This document shows, in pieces, positions 1-6,215 of a stretch of 12,946 bases of DNA. The notes beneath the pieces are model-generated. The model did no database searches. It was not told the origin of the DNA and was given only the letters and a program-made list of their open reading frames with translations. Made by a program: the position numbers and the translations under genes. Origin of the DNA: JBBCJM01 sp037190175 (lineage in GTDB: Bacteria; Pseudomonadota; Alphaproteobacteria; Rhodobacterales; Rhodobacteraceae). The DNA lies in assembly GCA_037190175.1 (NCBI GenBank), contig JBBCJM010000187.1, forward strand, positions 1 through 12,946. The letters are read 5' to 3'. The stretch's first letter is position 1, and each line of letters begins with the position of its first letter.

Positions 1-48
1 TGAAGCTCGAAAGAGAAGCGGAGGGTCTGTTGCAGCCCCTCGCTGGGG
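1..48. other. Region downstream of secA, no gene seen
   Basis: This short stretch follows the secA stop codon at the window edge. The only structure visible is a small inverted repeat, CCCC (36-39) and GGGG (45-48) around a 5-nt loop. It could contribute to secA termination but has no T run, so I do not call a terminator. Confidence 0.3.
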
Positions 49-2757
49 TCAGGTCAGCTTGCCGTGGCAGTGCTTGAACTTCTCGCCCGAGCCGCAGGGG
101 CAGGGGTCGTTGCGGCCCGGGTTGCCCCAGGTCGAGGGGTCGGCCTCCACGAAGCCCGCGGCCGGGGCGGCGCCGGCCAGCGCGGGTTCGGCGGCCGGGG
201 CGGGGGCGGGCGCGGCGGCCCCGGCGGCGCGCTGCTGGGCCAGGAACTGGGCCATCATCGCGCGGCTTTCCTCCTCGCTCATCGGGCGGACCACGGCGAG
301 GCGCTGGGTCACGTCCTGGCGCAGGCCGTTCAGCATCGACTCGAACAGCGTGAAGCCCTCGGTCTTGTACTCGGCCAGCGGGTCGCGCTGGGCATAGCCG
401 CGGAAGCCCACCACCGAGCGCAGGTGCTCGAGCCGCAGGAGATGCTCGCGCCAGCGGGCGTCGATGGCCTGCAACAGCACCTGCTTCTCGATCGAGCGCA
501 TGGTCTCGGGCCCGAAGGCCTCGGTCTTCTCCGCCATCATCCGGTCGGCCGCCTCGGTGATGCGGTCGCGCAGCACGAACTGGTCGACCCCCTCCTCGGC
601 CGCCCATTCGCCCACCGGCAGGTCGAGGTTGACCTTTTCCTTCAGCGCCCTGGCCAGCCCCTCCATGTCCCACTGGTCGGGGTAGGACTTGGGCGGCATG
701 TGGAAATCGACCAGATCCTCGATCACCTGGCTGCGCATGTCGCCGACGATCTCGGACAGATCCTCGGCCTCCATGATCTCCAGCCGCTGGCCGAAGATGA
801 CCTTGCGCTGGTCGTTCATCACGTCGTCGAACTTCAGCAACTGCTTGCGGATGTCGAAGTTGCGGCCCTCGACCTTGGCCTGGGCCTTTTCCAGGCTCTT
901 GTTCACCCAGGGATGGACGATGGCCTCGCCCTCCTTCATCCCCAGCGAGGACAGCACCCGGTCCAGCCGTTCCGAGCCGAAGATCCGCATCAGGTCGTCT
1001 TCCAGCGACAGGAAGAACGAGGACCGCCCCGGGTCGCCCTGCCGGCCCGAACGGCCGCGCAGCTGGTTGTCGATGCGCCGGCTCTCGTGCCGCTCGGTAC
1101 CCAGCACGAAGAGGCCCCCGGCGGCCAGCACCTTGGCCTTTTCCTCGGCGTGCTCGGCCTCGATGCGGGCGCGCACCTCGTCGGGGTTCAGGTGCGGGTC
1201 GGCGGTGATCGCCTCCAGAACCTTCATCTCCACGTTGCCGCCCAGCTGGATGTCGGTGCCGCGGCCGGCCATGTTGGTGGCGATGGTCACCGCGCCATAG
1301 CGGCCGGCGTCGGCGACGATCTGCGCCTCCTGCTCGTGCTGGCGGGCGTTCAGCACGTTGTGGGCGATCCCGGCCTTCTTCAGCAGGTCCGACAGGAACT
1401 CGGACTTCTCGATCGAGGTGGTGCCGACCAGGATCGGCTGGCCCTTGTCATGCGCCTCGCGGATCGCCGCCACGATGCCCTCGTATTTCTCGCGCGCGGT
1501 GCGGTAGACCTGATCGTGGTCGTCCTCGCGCGCGACGGGGCGGTTGGTGGGGATCTCGACCACGCCCAGCTTGTAGATCTCGGCGAATTCCTCGGCCTCG
1601 GTGGCCGCGGTGCCGGTCATCCCGGCAAGCTTGCCGTAAAGGCGGAAGTAGTTCTGGAAGGTCACCGAGGCCAGCGTCACGTTCTCGGGCTGGATCGCCA
1701 CGCCCTCCTTGGCCTCGATGGCCTGGTGCAGCCCCTCGGACAGGCGGCGGCCGCGCATCATCCGGCCGGTGAACTCGTCGATCAGCATCACCTCGCCGTC
1801 GCGCACGATGTACTGCTGGTCGCGGTGGAACAGCTTGTGCGCCCGCAGGCCCTGGGTGACGTGGTGCACGATGGTGGTCGATTCCGGGTCGTAGAGCGAC
1901 TGGCCCTCGGGCAGGATGCCGGCCTCGTGCAGCCGCCGCTCGATGAACTCGTTGCCCTCTTCGGTATAGGTGACGTTGCGGGTCTTCTCGTCCAGCTTGT
2001 AGTGTTCGGGCAGCAGTTCGGGGATCAGCCTGTCCACGCCCTGGTAGAGCTCGCTGCGGTCCTGGCTGGGGCCCGAGATGATCAGCGGCGTGCGCGCCTC
2101 GTCGATCAGGATCGAGTCCACCTCGTCGACGATGGCGTAGAAATGCCCGCGCTGCGCCATCTCCTCGACCGAGGACTTCATGTTGTCGCGCAGATAGTCG
2201 AAGCCCAGCTCGTTGTTGGTGGCATAGGTGATGTCGGCGCGGTAGGCGGCGCGCTTCTCGGCATCGGGCTGGTAGGGATAGACCACGCCCACGCTGAGGC
2301 CCAGCGCGTTGTAGACCTTGCCCATCCATTCGGCGTCGCGCTTGGCCAGATAGTCGTTGACCGTGACGATATGCACGCCCTTGCCCGCCAGCGCGTTCAG
2401 ATAGGCCGGGAAGGTGGCGACCAGCGTCTTGCCCTCGCCCGTCTTCATCTCGGCGATGTTGCCCTGGTGCAGGAACACGCCGCCCATCAGCTGCACGTCG
2501 AAGGCCCGCAGGCCCAGCGCCCGGCGCGCGGCCTCGCGGCAGTTGGCGAAGGCCTCGGGCAGCAGCGCATCCAGGCTCTCGCCCCCCTGCGCGCGGGCCT
2601 TCAGCGCCTCGGTGCGTTCCTTGATGCCGTCGTCGCTGAGCTTCTGGAACTCGGGCTCCAGCGCGTTGATCTGCGCCACCAGCGGGCGGACCGCCTTGAC
2701 CTTGCGGTCGTTCGGCGTGCCGAACACCTTGCGCGCGATCGTTCCCAGTCCCAGCAT
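49..2757 (-). CDS. secA: Preprotein translocase motor ATPase SecA
   Basis: SecA is the cytosolic and membrane-peripheral ATPase that drives unfolded preproteins through SecYEG. The 902-residue product has family length. It begins MLGLGTIARKVFG. The nucleotide-binding domain shows Walker A (MKTGEGKT, residues 104-111) and the DEVD Walker B box (211-214). The second helicase-like domain has ATNMAGRGTDIQLGG and the QLRGRSGRQGDPG motif. The tail is an Ala/Pro-rich linker followed by a zinc-binding motif CPCGSGEKFKHCH (Cys886, Cys888, Cys897, His898), which in this family binds SecB and lipid. I chose ATG at 2757 because GGGGAG lies 5 nt upstream; the in-frame GTG at 2763 would overlap that site. 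The gene is transcribed divergently from an exported folding factor, which fits a shared role in secretion. No truncation or unusual residue seen. Confidence 0.98.
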   Translation of the reverse strand: MLGLGTIARKVFGTPNDRKVKAVRPLVAQINALEPEFQKLSDDGIKERTEALKARAQGGESLDALLPEAFANCREAARRALGLRAFDVQLMGGVFLHQGNIAEMKTGEGKTLVATFPAYLNALAGKGVHIVTVNDYLAKRDAEWMGKVYNALGLSVGVVYPYQPDAEKRAAYRADITYATNNELGFDYLRDNMKSSVEEMAQRGHFYAIVDEVDSILIDEARTPLIISGPSQDRSELYQGVDRLIPELLPEHYKLDEKTRNVTYTEEGNEFIERRLHEAGILPEGQSLYDPESTTIVHHVTQGLRAHKLFHRDQQYIVRDGEVMLIDEFTGRMMRGRRLSEGLHQAIEAKEGVAIQPENVTLASVTFQNYFRLYGKLAGMTGTAATEAEEFAEIYKLGVVEIPTNRPVAREDDHDQVYRTAREKYEGIVAAIREAHDKGQPILVGTTSIEKSEFLSDLLKKAGIAHNVLNARQHEQEAQIVADAGRYGAVTIATNMAGRGTDIQLGGNVEMKVLEAITADPHLNPDEVRARIEAEHAEEKAKVLAAGGLFVLGTERHESRRIDNQLRGRSGRQGDPGRSSFFLSLEDDLMRIFGSERLDRVLSSLGMKEGEAIVHPWVNKSLEKAQAKVEGRNFDIRKQLLKFDDVMNDQRKVIFGQRLEIMEAEDLSEIVGDMRSQVIEDLVDFHMPPKSYPDQWDMEGLARALKEKVNLDLPVGEWAAEEGVDQFVLRDRITEAADRMMAEKTEAFGPETMRSIEKQVLLQAIDARWREHLLRLEHLRSVVGFRGYAQRDPLAEYKTEGFTLFESMLNGLRQDVTQRLAVVRPMSEEESRAMMAQFLAQQRAAGAAAPAPAPAAEPALAGAAPAAGFVEADPSTWGNPGRNDPCPCGSGEKFKHCHGKLT

Positions 2758-2836
2758 CGACACTCCCCGGGGCGGCGCGGCCCTCGTTCCGGTCCACGGC
2801 AGGCGATCCTGACGTGATCGTGTGGGAGCGGGGGCC

Positions 2837-2866
2837 TTGCCCCCCGTGCCGGCCTTCCCCTAGAAG
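2837..2866 (+). promoter_or_regulatory. Weak candidate promoter for the parvulin-argJ-mutT cluster
   Basis: TTGCCC (2837-2842), an 18-bp spacer and TAGAAG (2861-2866) form the best plus-strand promoter-like pair I can find between secA and the parvulin gene. Transcription would start near 2873 and overlap the start of the divergent secA leader. The hexamers are poor and there are no data to choose among alternatives. The rest of 2764-2987 holds no convincing ORF on either strand. A GC hairpin (2829-2834 with 2841-2846) lies in the secA leader. Confidence 0.2.
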
Positions 2867-2901
2867 GTCCCGGAAGGTGCAGGACAGCGCCCCGTCCACG
2901 C

Positions 2902-2939
2902 GACTTGCGCGATGTAAGGGGCGGGGGCGCGCAAGTCAA
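2902..2939 (-). promoter_or_regulatory. Putative secA promoter overlapped by a 10-bp inverted repeat
   Basis: On the minus strand TTGACT (2934-2939) and TACATC (2911-2916) are separated by 17 bp, a reasonable sigma70-type promoter for a GC-rich alphaproteobacterium. It would start secA transcription near 2904 and give a leader of roughly 147 nt. A perfect inverted repeat, GACTTGCGCG (2902-2911) and CGCGCAAGTC (2928-2937), has one arm on the -35 region and the other at the -10/+1 region. It may therefore be an operator, or simply a chance feature of the promoter. The promoter call is by eye only. Confidence 0.45.
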
Positions 2940-2987
2940 CGTGGCGCGGGGTTCCAGACCGGGGCCCCGCCGGTCAGAGGGGTTCTC

Positions 2988-3875
2988 ATGATGGATCGGT
3001 CGGTTCGGGTGGCGGCGGCGCTGGCGCTGGCGCTGGCAGCGGCGGGCGCGCCCGCAGGCATGGCGCGCGCGCAGGAGGCCGGCGCCACGGCGCCCGCCCC
3101 GGTCACCGCCGAGACGGTGGTGGCCACGGTGAACGGCCGGGCCATCACTCTGGGTCACATGATCGTGCTGCGGGACTCGCTGCCGCCGCAGTACCTGCAG
3201 CTGCCCGACGAGATCCTGTTCACCGGGATCCTGGAGCAGCTGGTGCAGCAGGCGCTGCTGGAGCAGTCGGTCGAGGGCGCGCTGACCCGGCGCGACGCCC
3301 TGGCGCTGGAGAACGAGCGGCGCGGATACCTGGCCGGCGCGGCCCTGCGCGCGCTGGTGGGCGCGGCGGTGACGGAGGAGGCCTTGCAGGCCGCCTGGGA
3401 TGCGCGGTTCAAGGATGCGGCCCCGGCCACCGAATACAACGCCGCCCATATCCTGGTCGACACCGAGGAACGCGCGGCCGAGCTGAAGGCCGAGATCGAG
3501 GGCGGCGCCGACTTCGCCGAACTGGCCCGCGCGCATTCGACCGACCCGGGCTCGGGGCCGGCGGGGGGCGAGCTCGGCTGGTTCGGGCTGGGCATGATGG
3601 TCAAGCCCTTCGAGGACGCGGTGGTGGCGCTGGAGCCCGGCCAGATCTCCGACCCGGTGCAGTCGCAGTTCGGCTGGCACATCGTGAAGCTGACCGAGAC
3701 CCGCGAGGCCACCCCGCCGACGCTGGACGAGGTGCGCGACGAGCTGGCCGCCGAGATCGAGCGCGCGACGGTCGAGGCGCATCTGGCCGCGCTGGCCGAA
3801 GGGGCCGAGGTCACCCGCTCCGCCGAGGGGATTGACCCCGCCGCCCTGCGCGATCAGACCCTGCTGGACAACTGA
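2988..3875 (+). CDS. Exported parvulin-type peptidyl-prolyl cis-trans isomerase
   Basis: This is predicted to be a periplasmic or outer-surface folding catalyst that isomerises Xaa-Pro bonds in secreted proteins. The product has 295 residues. The N-terminus is a Sec signal peptide: Arg/Asp-containing start, Ala/Leu-rich core at about 8-22, and a likely signal peptidase I site after ARA (residue 28). A SurA-like N-terminal helical region (about 45-140) precedes a PpiC/rotamase domain at about 149-239. Family motifs there are AAHILV (152-157), FAELARAHSTDPGS (176-189), GGELGWF (193-199) and SQFGWHIVKL (226-235). The upstream-most in-frame start codons would add non-signal sequence, so I start at ATG 2988, preceded by AGAGGGG about 5 nt upstream; ATG 2991 is an alternative. 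argJ follows after 20 nt, suggesting co-transcription. It lies next to secA, which supplies its likely substrates. Confidence 0.92.
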   Translation: MMDRSVRVAAALALALAAAGAPAGMARAQEAGATAPAPVTAETVVATVNGRAITLGHMIVLRDSLPPQYLQLPDEILFTGILEQLVQQALLEQSVEGALTRRDALALENERRGYLAGAALRALVGAAVTEEALQAAWDARFKDAAPATEYNAAHILVDTEERAAELKAEIEGGADFAELARAHSTDPGSGPAGGELGWFGLGMMVKPFEDAVVALEPGQISDPVQSQFGWHIVKLTETREATPPTLDEVRDELAAEIERATVEAHLAALAEGAEVTRSAEGIDPAALRDQTLLDN

Positions 3876-3895
3876 TCCTCCGGGGGACCGCGCAG

Positions 3896-5302
3896 ATGGG
3901 CAAGACGGACTGGAAGGCCAAGGCGAAGTCGCTGAAGAAGAAGCTGAAGAAGGCGCTGGAGGATGCCGGGCCGGCGGCCTCGCAGGCGGCCGAGGCCGTG
4001 GCGGGCGCGGCCGGCACCGTGGCGGGCACCGCGGCCGGCGTGGTCTCGGGCGTGGCGGCCGCGGTCAAGGCGCGGGCCAAGGCGGTCTCGCCGCTGGCGC
4101 CCGCGGCCTTCCCCGACCTGCCGGTGATCGCCGGGGCCGAGTTCGCCGCGGTCGAGGCGGGCGTGCGCTACCAGAACCGCCGCGACGTGATGCTGGTGCG
4201 GCTGGCGCCGGGCACCGCCATCGCCGGGGCCTTCACCCGCTCCTCCACCCGCGCGGGCTGCGTGCGCGACTGCCAGGCGAAGCTCGGCGCGAAGGACGGC
4301 GCCCAGGGCGCGGCCATCGTGGTGAACTCGGGCAATTCCAACGCCTTCACCGGCAAGGTGGGGGATCAAGCGGTGGCTGCGGTCTGCCAGGCCACGGCCG
4401 AGGCGCTGGGCATCCCGGAGGCCCGCGTCTTCACCTCCTCCACCGGGGTGATCGGCGAGCCGCTGCCGGCCGAGCGGATCACCGCGAAGGTGCCCGACCT
4501 GGTGGCGGCGCTGACCGAGGCCGGCATCGCCGATGCCGCGCAGGCGATCATGACCACCGACACCTTCCCCAAGGGCGCCTTCGCCACGGTGGACCTGCCG
4601 GACGGCCAGGTCAGGATCGCCGGGATCGCCAAGGGCTCGGGCATGATCGCGCCCGACATGGCGACGATGCTGGTCTATCTCTTCACCGATGCGAAGGTGG
4701 CCCAGCCCGCCTTGCAGAAGATGCTGGACCGCTGCCTGGGCGACACCTTCAACGCCATCACCGTGGACAGCGACACCTCCACCTCCGACACGCTGCTGCT
4801 CTGCGCCACCGGGCAGGGGGCCGAGGTCAGGGGCCGCGGCCCGATGGCCGCCTTCGAGCGGGCGCTGAAGGGGGTGATGGCGGATCTCGCGCTTCAGGTG
4901 GTGCGCGACGGCGAGGGGGCGACCAAGCTGGTCGAGGTGCGGGTGACCGGCGCGGCCTCGCCCGAGGATGCCCACAAAGTCGCCATGGCCATCGCCAATT
5001 CGCCGCTGGTCAAGACCGCGGTGGCGGGCGAGGACCCGAACTGGGGCCGCATCGTGATGGCGGTGGGCAAGTCGGGCGCCCAGGCCGACCGCGACCGGCT
5101 GACCATCCGGCTGGGGGACATCCTGGTGGCGCAGGACGGCTGGCGGCATCCCGACTACCGCGAGGAGGACGGCGCGGCTTACATGAAGGGCCGGGAACTG
5201 GTGATCGGGGTGGACCTGGGCCTCGGCCGCGCCGCGCGCACGGTCTGGACCTGCGACCTGACCCACCGCTACATCGACATCAACGCCGATTATCGGTCCT
5301 GA
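3896..5302 (+). CDS. argJ: Bifunctional ornithine acetyltransferase / N-acetylglutamate synthase ArgJ
   Basis: ArgJ moves the acetyl group from N-acetylornithine to glutamate, recycling it in arginine synthesis; bifunctional members also use acetyl-CoA. The product is 468 residues. The conserved enzyme begins around residue 64 (VSPLAPAAFPDLP). It shows VVNSGNSNAFTG (142-153), FTSSTGVIGEPLP (179-191), KGSGMIAPDMATML (246-259), ITVDSDTSTSDTLL (288-301) and EDPNWGRI (379-386). The family self-cleaves before the Thr of the ATML motif, here Thr257, giving alpha and beta chains and making Thr257 the nucleophile. Residues 1-63 are an unusual Ala/Lys/Gly/Val-rich extension; family proteins are usually near 400-410 residues. 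The ATG has GGGGGA 8 nt upstream and no ATG lies closer to the conserved part, so the extension appears to be translated. Which of the two activities operates cannot be told from sequence alone. Confidence 0.97.
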   Translation: MGKTDWKAKAKSLKKKLKKALEDAGPAASQAAEAVAGAAGTVAGTAAGVVSGVAAAVKARAKAVSPLAPAAFPDLPVIAGAEFAAVEAGVRYQNRRDVMLVRLAPGTAIAGAFTRSSTRAGCVRDCQAKLGAKDGAQGAAIVVNSGNSNAFTGKVGDQAVAAVCQATAEALGIPEARVFTSSTGVIGEPLPAERITAKVPDLVAALTEAGIADAAQAIMTTDTFPKGAFATVDLPDGQVRIAGIAKGSGMIAPDMATMLVYLFTDAKVAQPALQKMLDRCLGDTFNAITVDSDTSTSDTLLLCATGQGAEVRGRGPMAAFERALKGVMADLALQVVRDGEGATKLVEVRVTGAASPEDAHKVAMAIANSPLVKTAVAGEDPNWGRIVMAVGKSGAQADRDRLTIRLGDILVAQDGWRHPDYREEDGAAYMKGRELVIGVDLGLGRAARTVWTCDLTHRYIDINADYRS

Positions 5303-5310
5303 TCCTCATC

Positions 5311-5357
5311 TTGGAGAAATACTCCACGGGGGGTCCGGGGGGTGTGAAACCCCCCGG
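5311..5357 (+). repeat. Two-hairpin intergenic element, possible terminator/repeat unit
   Basis: Between argJ and mutT lie two adjacent palindromes. The first is TGGAG-AAATA-CTCCA (5312-5326). The second is CCGGGGGG (5335-5342) and CCCCCCGG (5350-5357) around a 7-nt loop, a perfect 8-bp stem. The second stem is followed by CGCTTT, only a weak T tract. From memory this paired arrangement recurs in intergenic regions of Rhodobacteraceae, so it may be a dispersed repeat acting as a terminator or mRNA-stabilising element. Copy number was not checked. Confidence 0.5.
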
Positions 5358-5384
5358 CGCTTTCCGCCAGACCAGCGGCCTGCC

Positions 5385-5783
5385 ATGCGCATGATCCTCG
5401 TCTCCGCCGTCGCCCTGATCGACCCCGACGGCAGCGTGCTGCTGGCCCGGCGGCCGCTGGGCAAGCCGATGGCGGGCCTGTGGGAATTCCCCGGCGGCAA
5501 GGTCGAGCCCGGCGAGACGCCGGAGGCGGCGCTGATCCGCGAGCTGCACGAGGAACTGGGGATCGACACCTTCGCCTCCTGCCTGGCGCCGCTCACCTTC
5601 GCCAGCCACGCCTACCCGGAGTTCCACCTGCTGATGCCGCTCTTCGCCTGCCGCAAGTGGCAGGGGATCGTGACCGCGCGCGAGGGGCAGGAGCTGGCCT
5701 GGGTGAAGCCCGCGCGGCTTGCCGACTATCCCATGCCCCCCGCCGACCTGCCGCTGATCCCGATCCTGCGCGACTGGCTGTAG
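5385..5783 (+). CDS. mutT: MutT-type Nudix hydrolase, probable 8-oxo-dGTP diphosphatase
   Basis: This 132-residue protein is probably a sanitising pyrophosphatase that hydrolyses oxidised (d)NTPs such as 8-oxo-dGTP to the monophosphate. The Nudix box is complete, Gly38 to Ile60: GGKVEPGET followed by REL-HEELGI, with the metal-binding REXXEE Glu residues 53, 56 and 57 all present. Upstream, LLARRPLGKPMAGLWEFPGG is typical of MutT rather than of ADP-ribose or ApnA hydrolases. The C-terminal part with FASHAYPEFHLLMPLF also resembles MutT. ATG 5385 is used; ATG 5391, two codons on, is an alternative. It sits 82 nt after argJ, beyond a hairpin element, so it may be only partly co-transcribed with argJ. 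Exact substrate cannot be proved from sequence. Confidence 0.92.
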   Translation: MRMILVSAVALIDPDGSVLLARRPLGKPMAGLWEFPGGKVEPGETPEAALIRELHEELGIDTFASCLAPLTFASHAYPEFHLLMPLFACRKWQGIVTAREGQELAWVKPARLADYPMPPADLPLIPILRDWL

Positions 5784-5787
5784 GCGG

Positions 5788-5856
5788 CCGCTCCTCGAGC
5801 TTCCTCGCTGTTGCCGGCAGGACGCAGCGAGGAAAGCCGGCGGGCTTGAGGAGCGG
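5788..5856 (+). terminator. Large nested stem-loop after mutT
   Basis: Directly behind the mutT stop codon an outer 13-bp stem (5788-5800 with 5844-5856, one G-T pair) encloses an inner perfect 10-bp stem (5801-5810 with 5825-5834). The apical loop is 14 nt (5811-5824). A 9-nt bulge on the 3' side (5835-5843) and the apical loop each contain GCCGGC, so the two could pair with each other. No T run follows, so this may be a Rho-independent-like stop, an RNA-protecting structure or a repeat unit. Confidence 0.5.
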
Positions 5857-5937
5857 GCCCCTGAACTCCACAGTAGAGAATCGTTTCCATTCCCTCGATA
5901 ATCCCCCGCACAGACGCCTGGGGGGGAGACTGTCTGG

Positions 5938-6096
5938 ATGCTGCGGACAATCACATTGGGAAGTTGTGTCTCGGTGCAGGGGCTGGTCGTGGGCCAGAAC
6001 CCGGACGGAAGGCTGGTGATCAGGGTGGACGAGAAGCTGTTCGTGGGCCACCCGGTGCCGCAGCTGCCCACGTCCCCGCGCGTGGCCCTGCGCTGA
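5938..6096 (+). CDS. Small conserved-looking hypothetical protein, 52 residues
   Basis: I do not recognise a function. The ORF encodes 52 residues starting MLRTITLGSCVSVQGLVVG and ending SPRVALR. GGGGGAG (5922-5928) precedes the ATG by 9 nt, a plausible ribosome binding site. The middle, with alternating hydrophobic and polar residues (SVQGLVV, RLVIRVDEKLFVGHPV), looks like a short all-beta fold, SH3- or OB-like in character. The single Cys10 has no partner, so no zinc site is evident. I have a vague memory of similar tiny proteins in Rhodobacterales, but no name for them. It has high-GC third positions like its neighbours. It stands alone after the mutT hairpin. A GATAAT hexamer at 5897-5902 could be a -10 box, with no good -35. 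It converges on infB. Confidence 0.6.
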   Translation: MLRTITLGSCVSVQGLVVGQNPDGRLVIRVDEKLFVGHPVPQLPTSPRVALR

Positions 6097-6119
6097 ACGC
6101 CTGAACCTGCTTCACCGCA

Positions 6120-6144
6120 GGGTAGGGTGGGCAATCTGCCCACC
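6120..6144. repeat. REP-like palindrome GGTGGGCA-ATC-TGCCCACC
   Basis: A perfect 8-bp inverted repeat, 6126-6133 with 6137-6144 around ATC, is preceded by GGGTAG. Read on the minus strand it ends TGCCCACCCTACCC. Palindromes of this TAGGGTGGGC type are, from memory, widespread dispersed repeats in bacterial genomes. It lies between convergent genes, a usual place for REP-type sequences. Bases 6120-6131 match, at 11 of 12 positions, the target site I deduce for the IS110 element at the right end of the window. Confidence 0.6.
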
Positions 6145-6166
6145 ACCGGCATGACCAAAGGTGGAA

Positions 6167-6193
6167 CGCCGCCGGCTTTGCAGCACGGCGGCG
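6167..6193 (-). terminator. GC hairpin between convergent ORFs, possible infB terminator
   Basis: CGCCGCCG (6167-6174) and CGGCGGCG (6186-6193) form a perfect 8-bp stem with an 11-nt loop, 22 nt beyond the infB stop codon. On the minus strand it is followed by TTCCACCTTT, a poor U tract. It could serve both the rimP-infB operon and the small convergent ORF. Strength is uncertain. Confidence 0.45.
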
Positions 6194-6215
6194 CTCCTGT
6201 CTCGGGGATCGAGGG

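Noticed and set aside
2758..2763. GTG start of secA two codons upstream
   Set aside because: It would overlap the GGGGAG ribosome binding site; ATG 2757 has correct spacing and matches the family's MLGLG start.
64..2817. Long open frame (917 codons) on the plus strand opposite secA
   Set aside because: It is antisense to an unmistakable secA; its His/Leu/Gln/Arg-rich product is the usual mirror of a GC-rich gene with biased third positions.
2758..2904. A SecM-like arrest peptide in the secA leader
   Set aside because: No ATG-started ORF with ribosome binding site and signal-like sequence is visible on the minus strand there.
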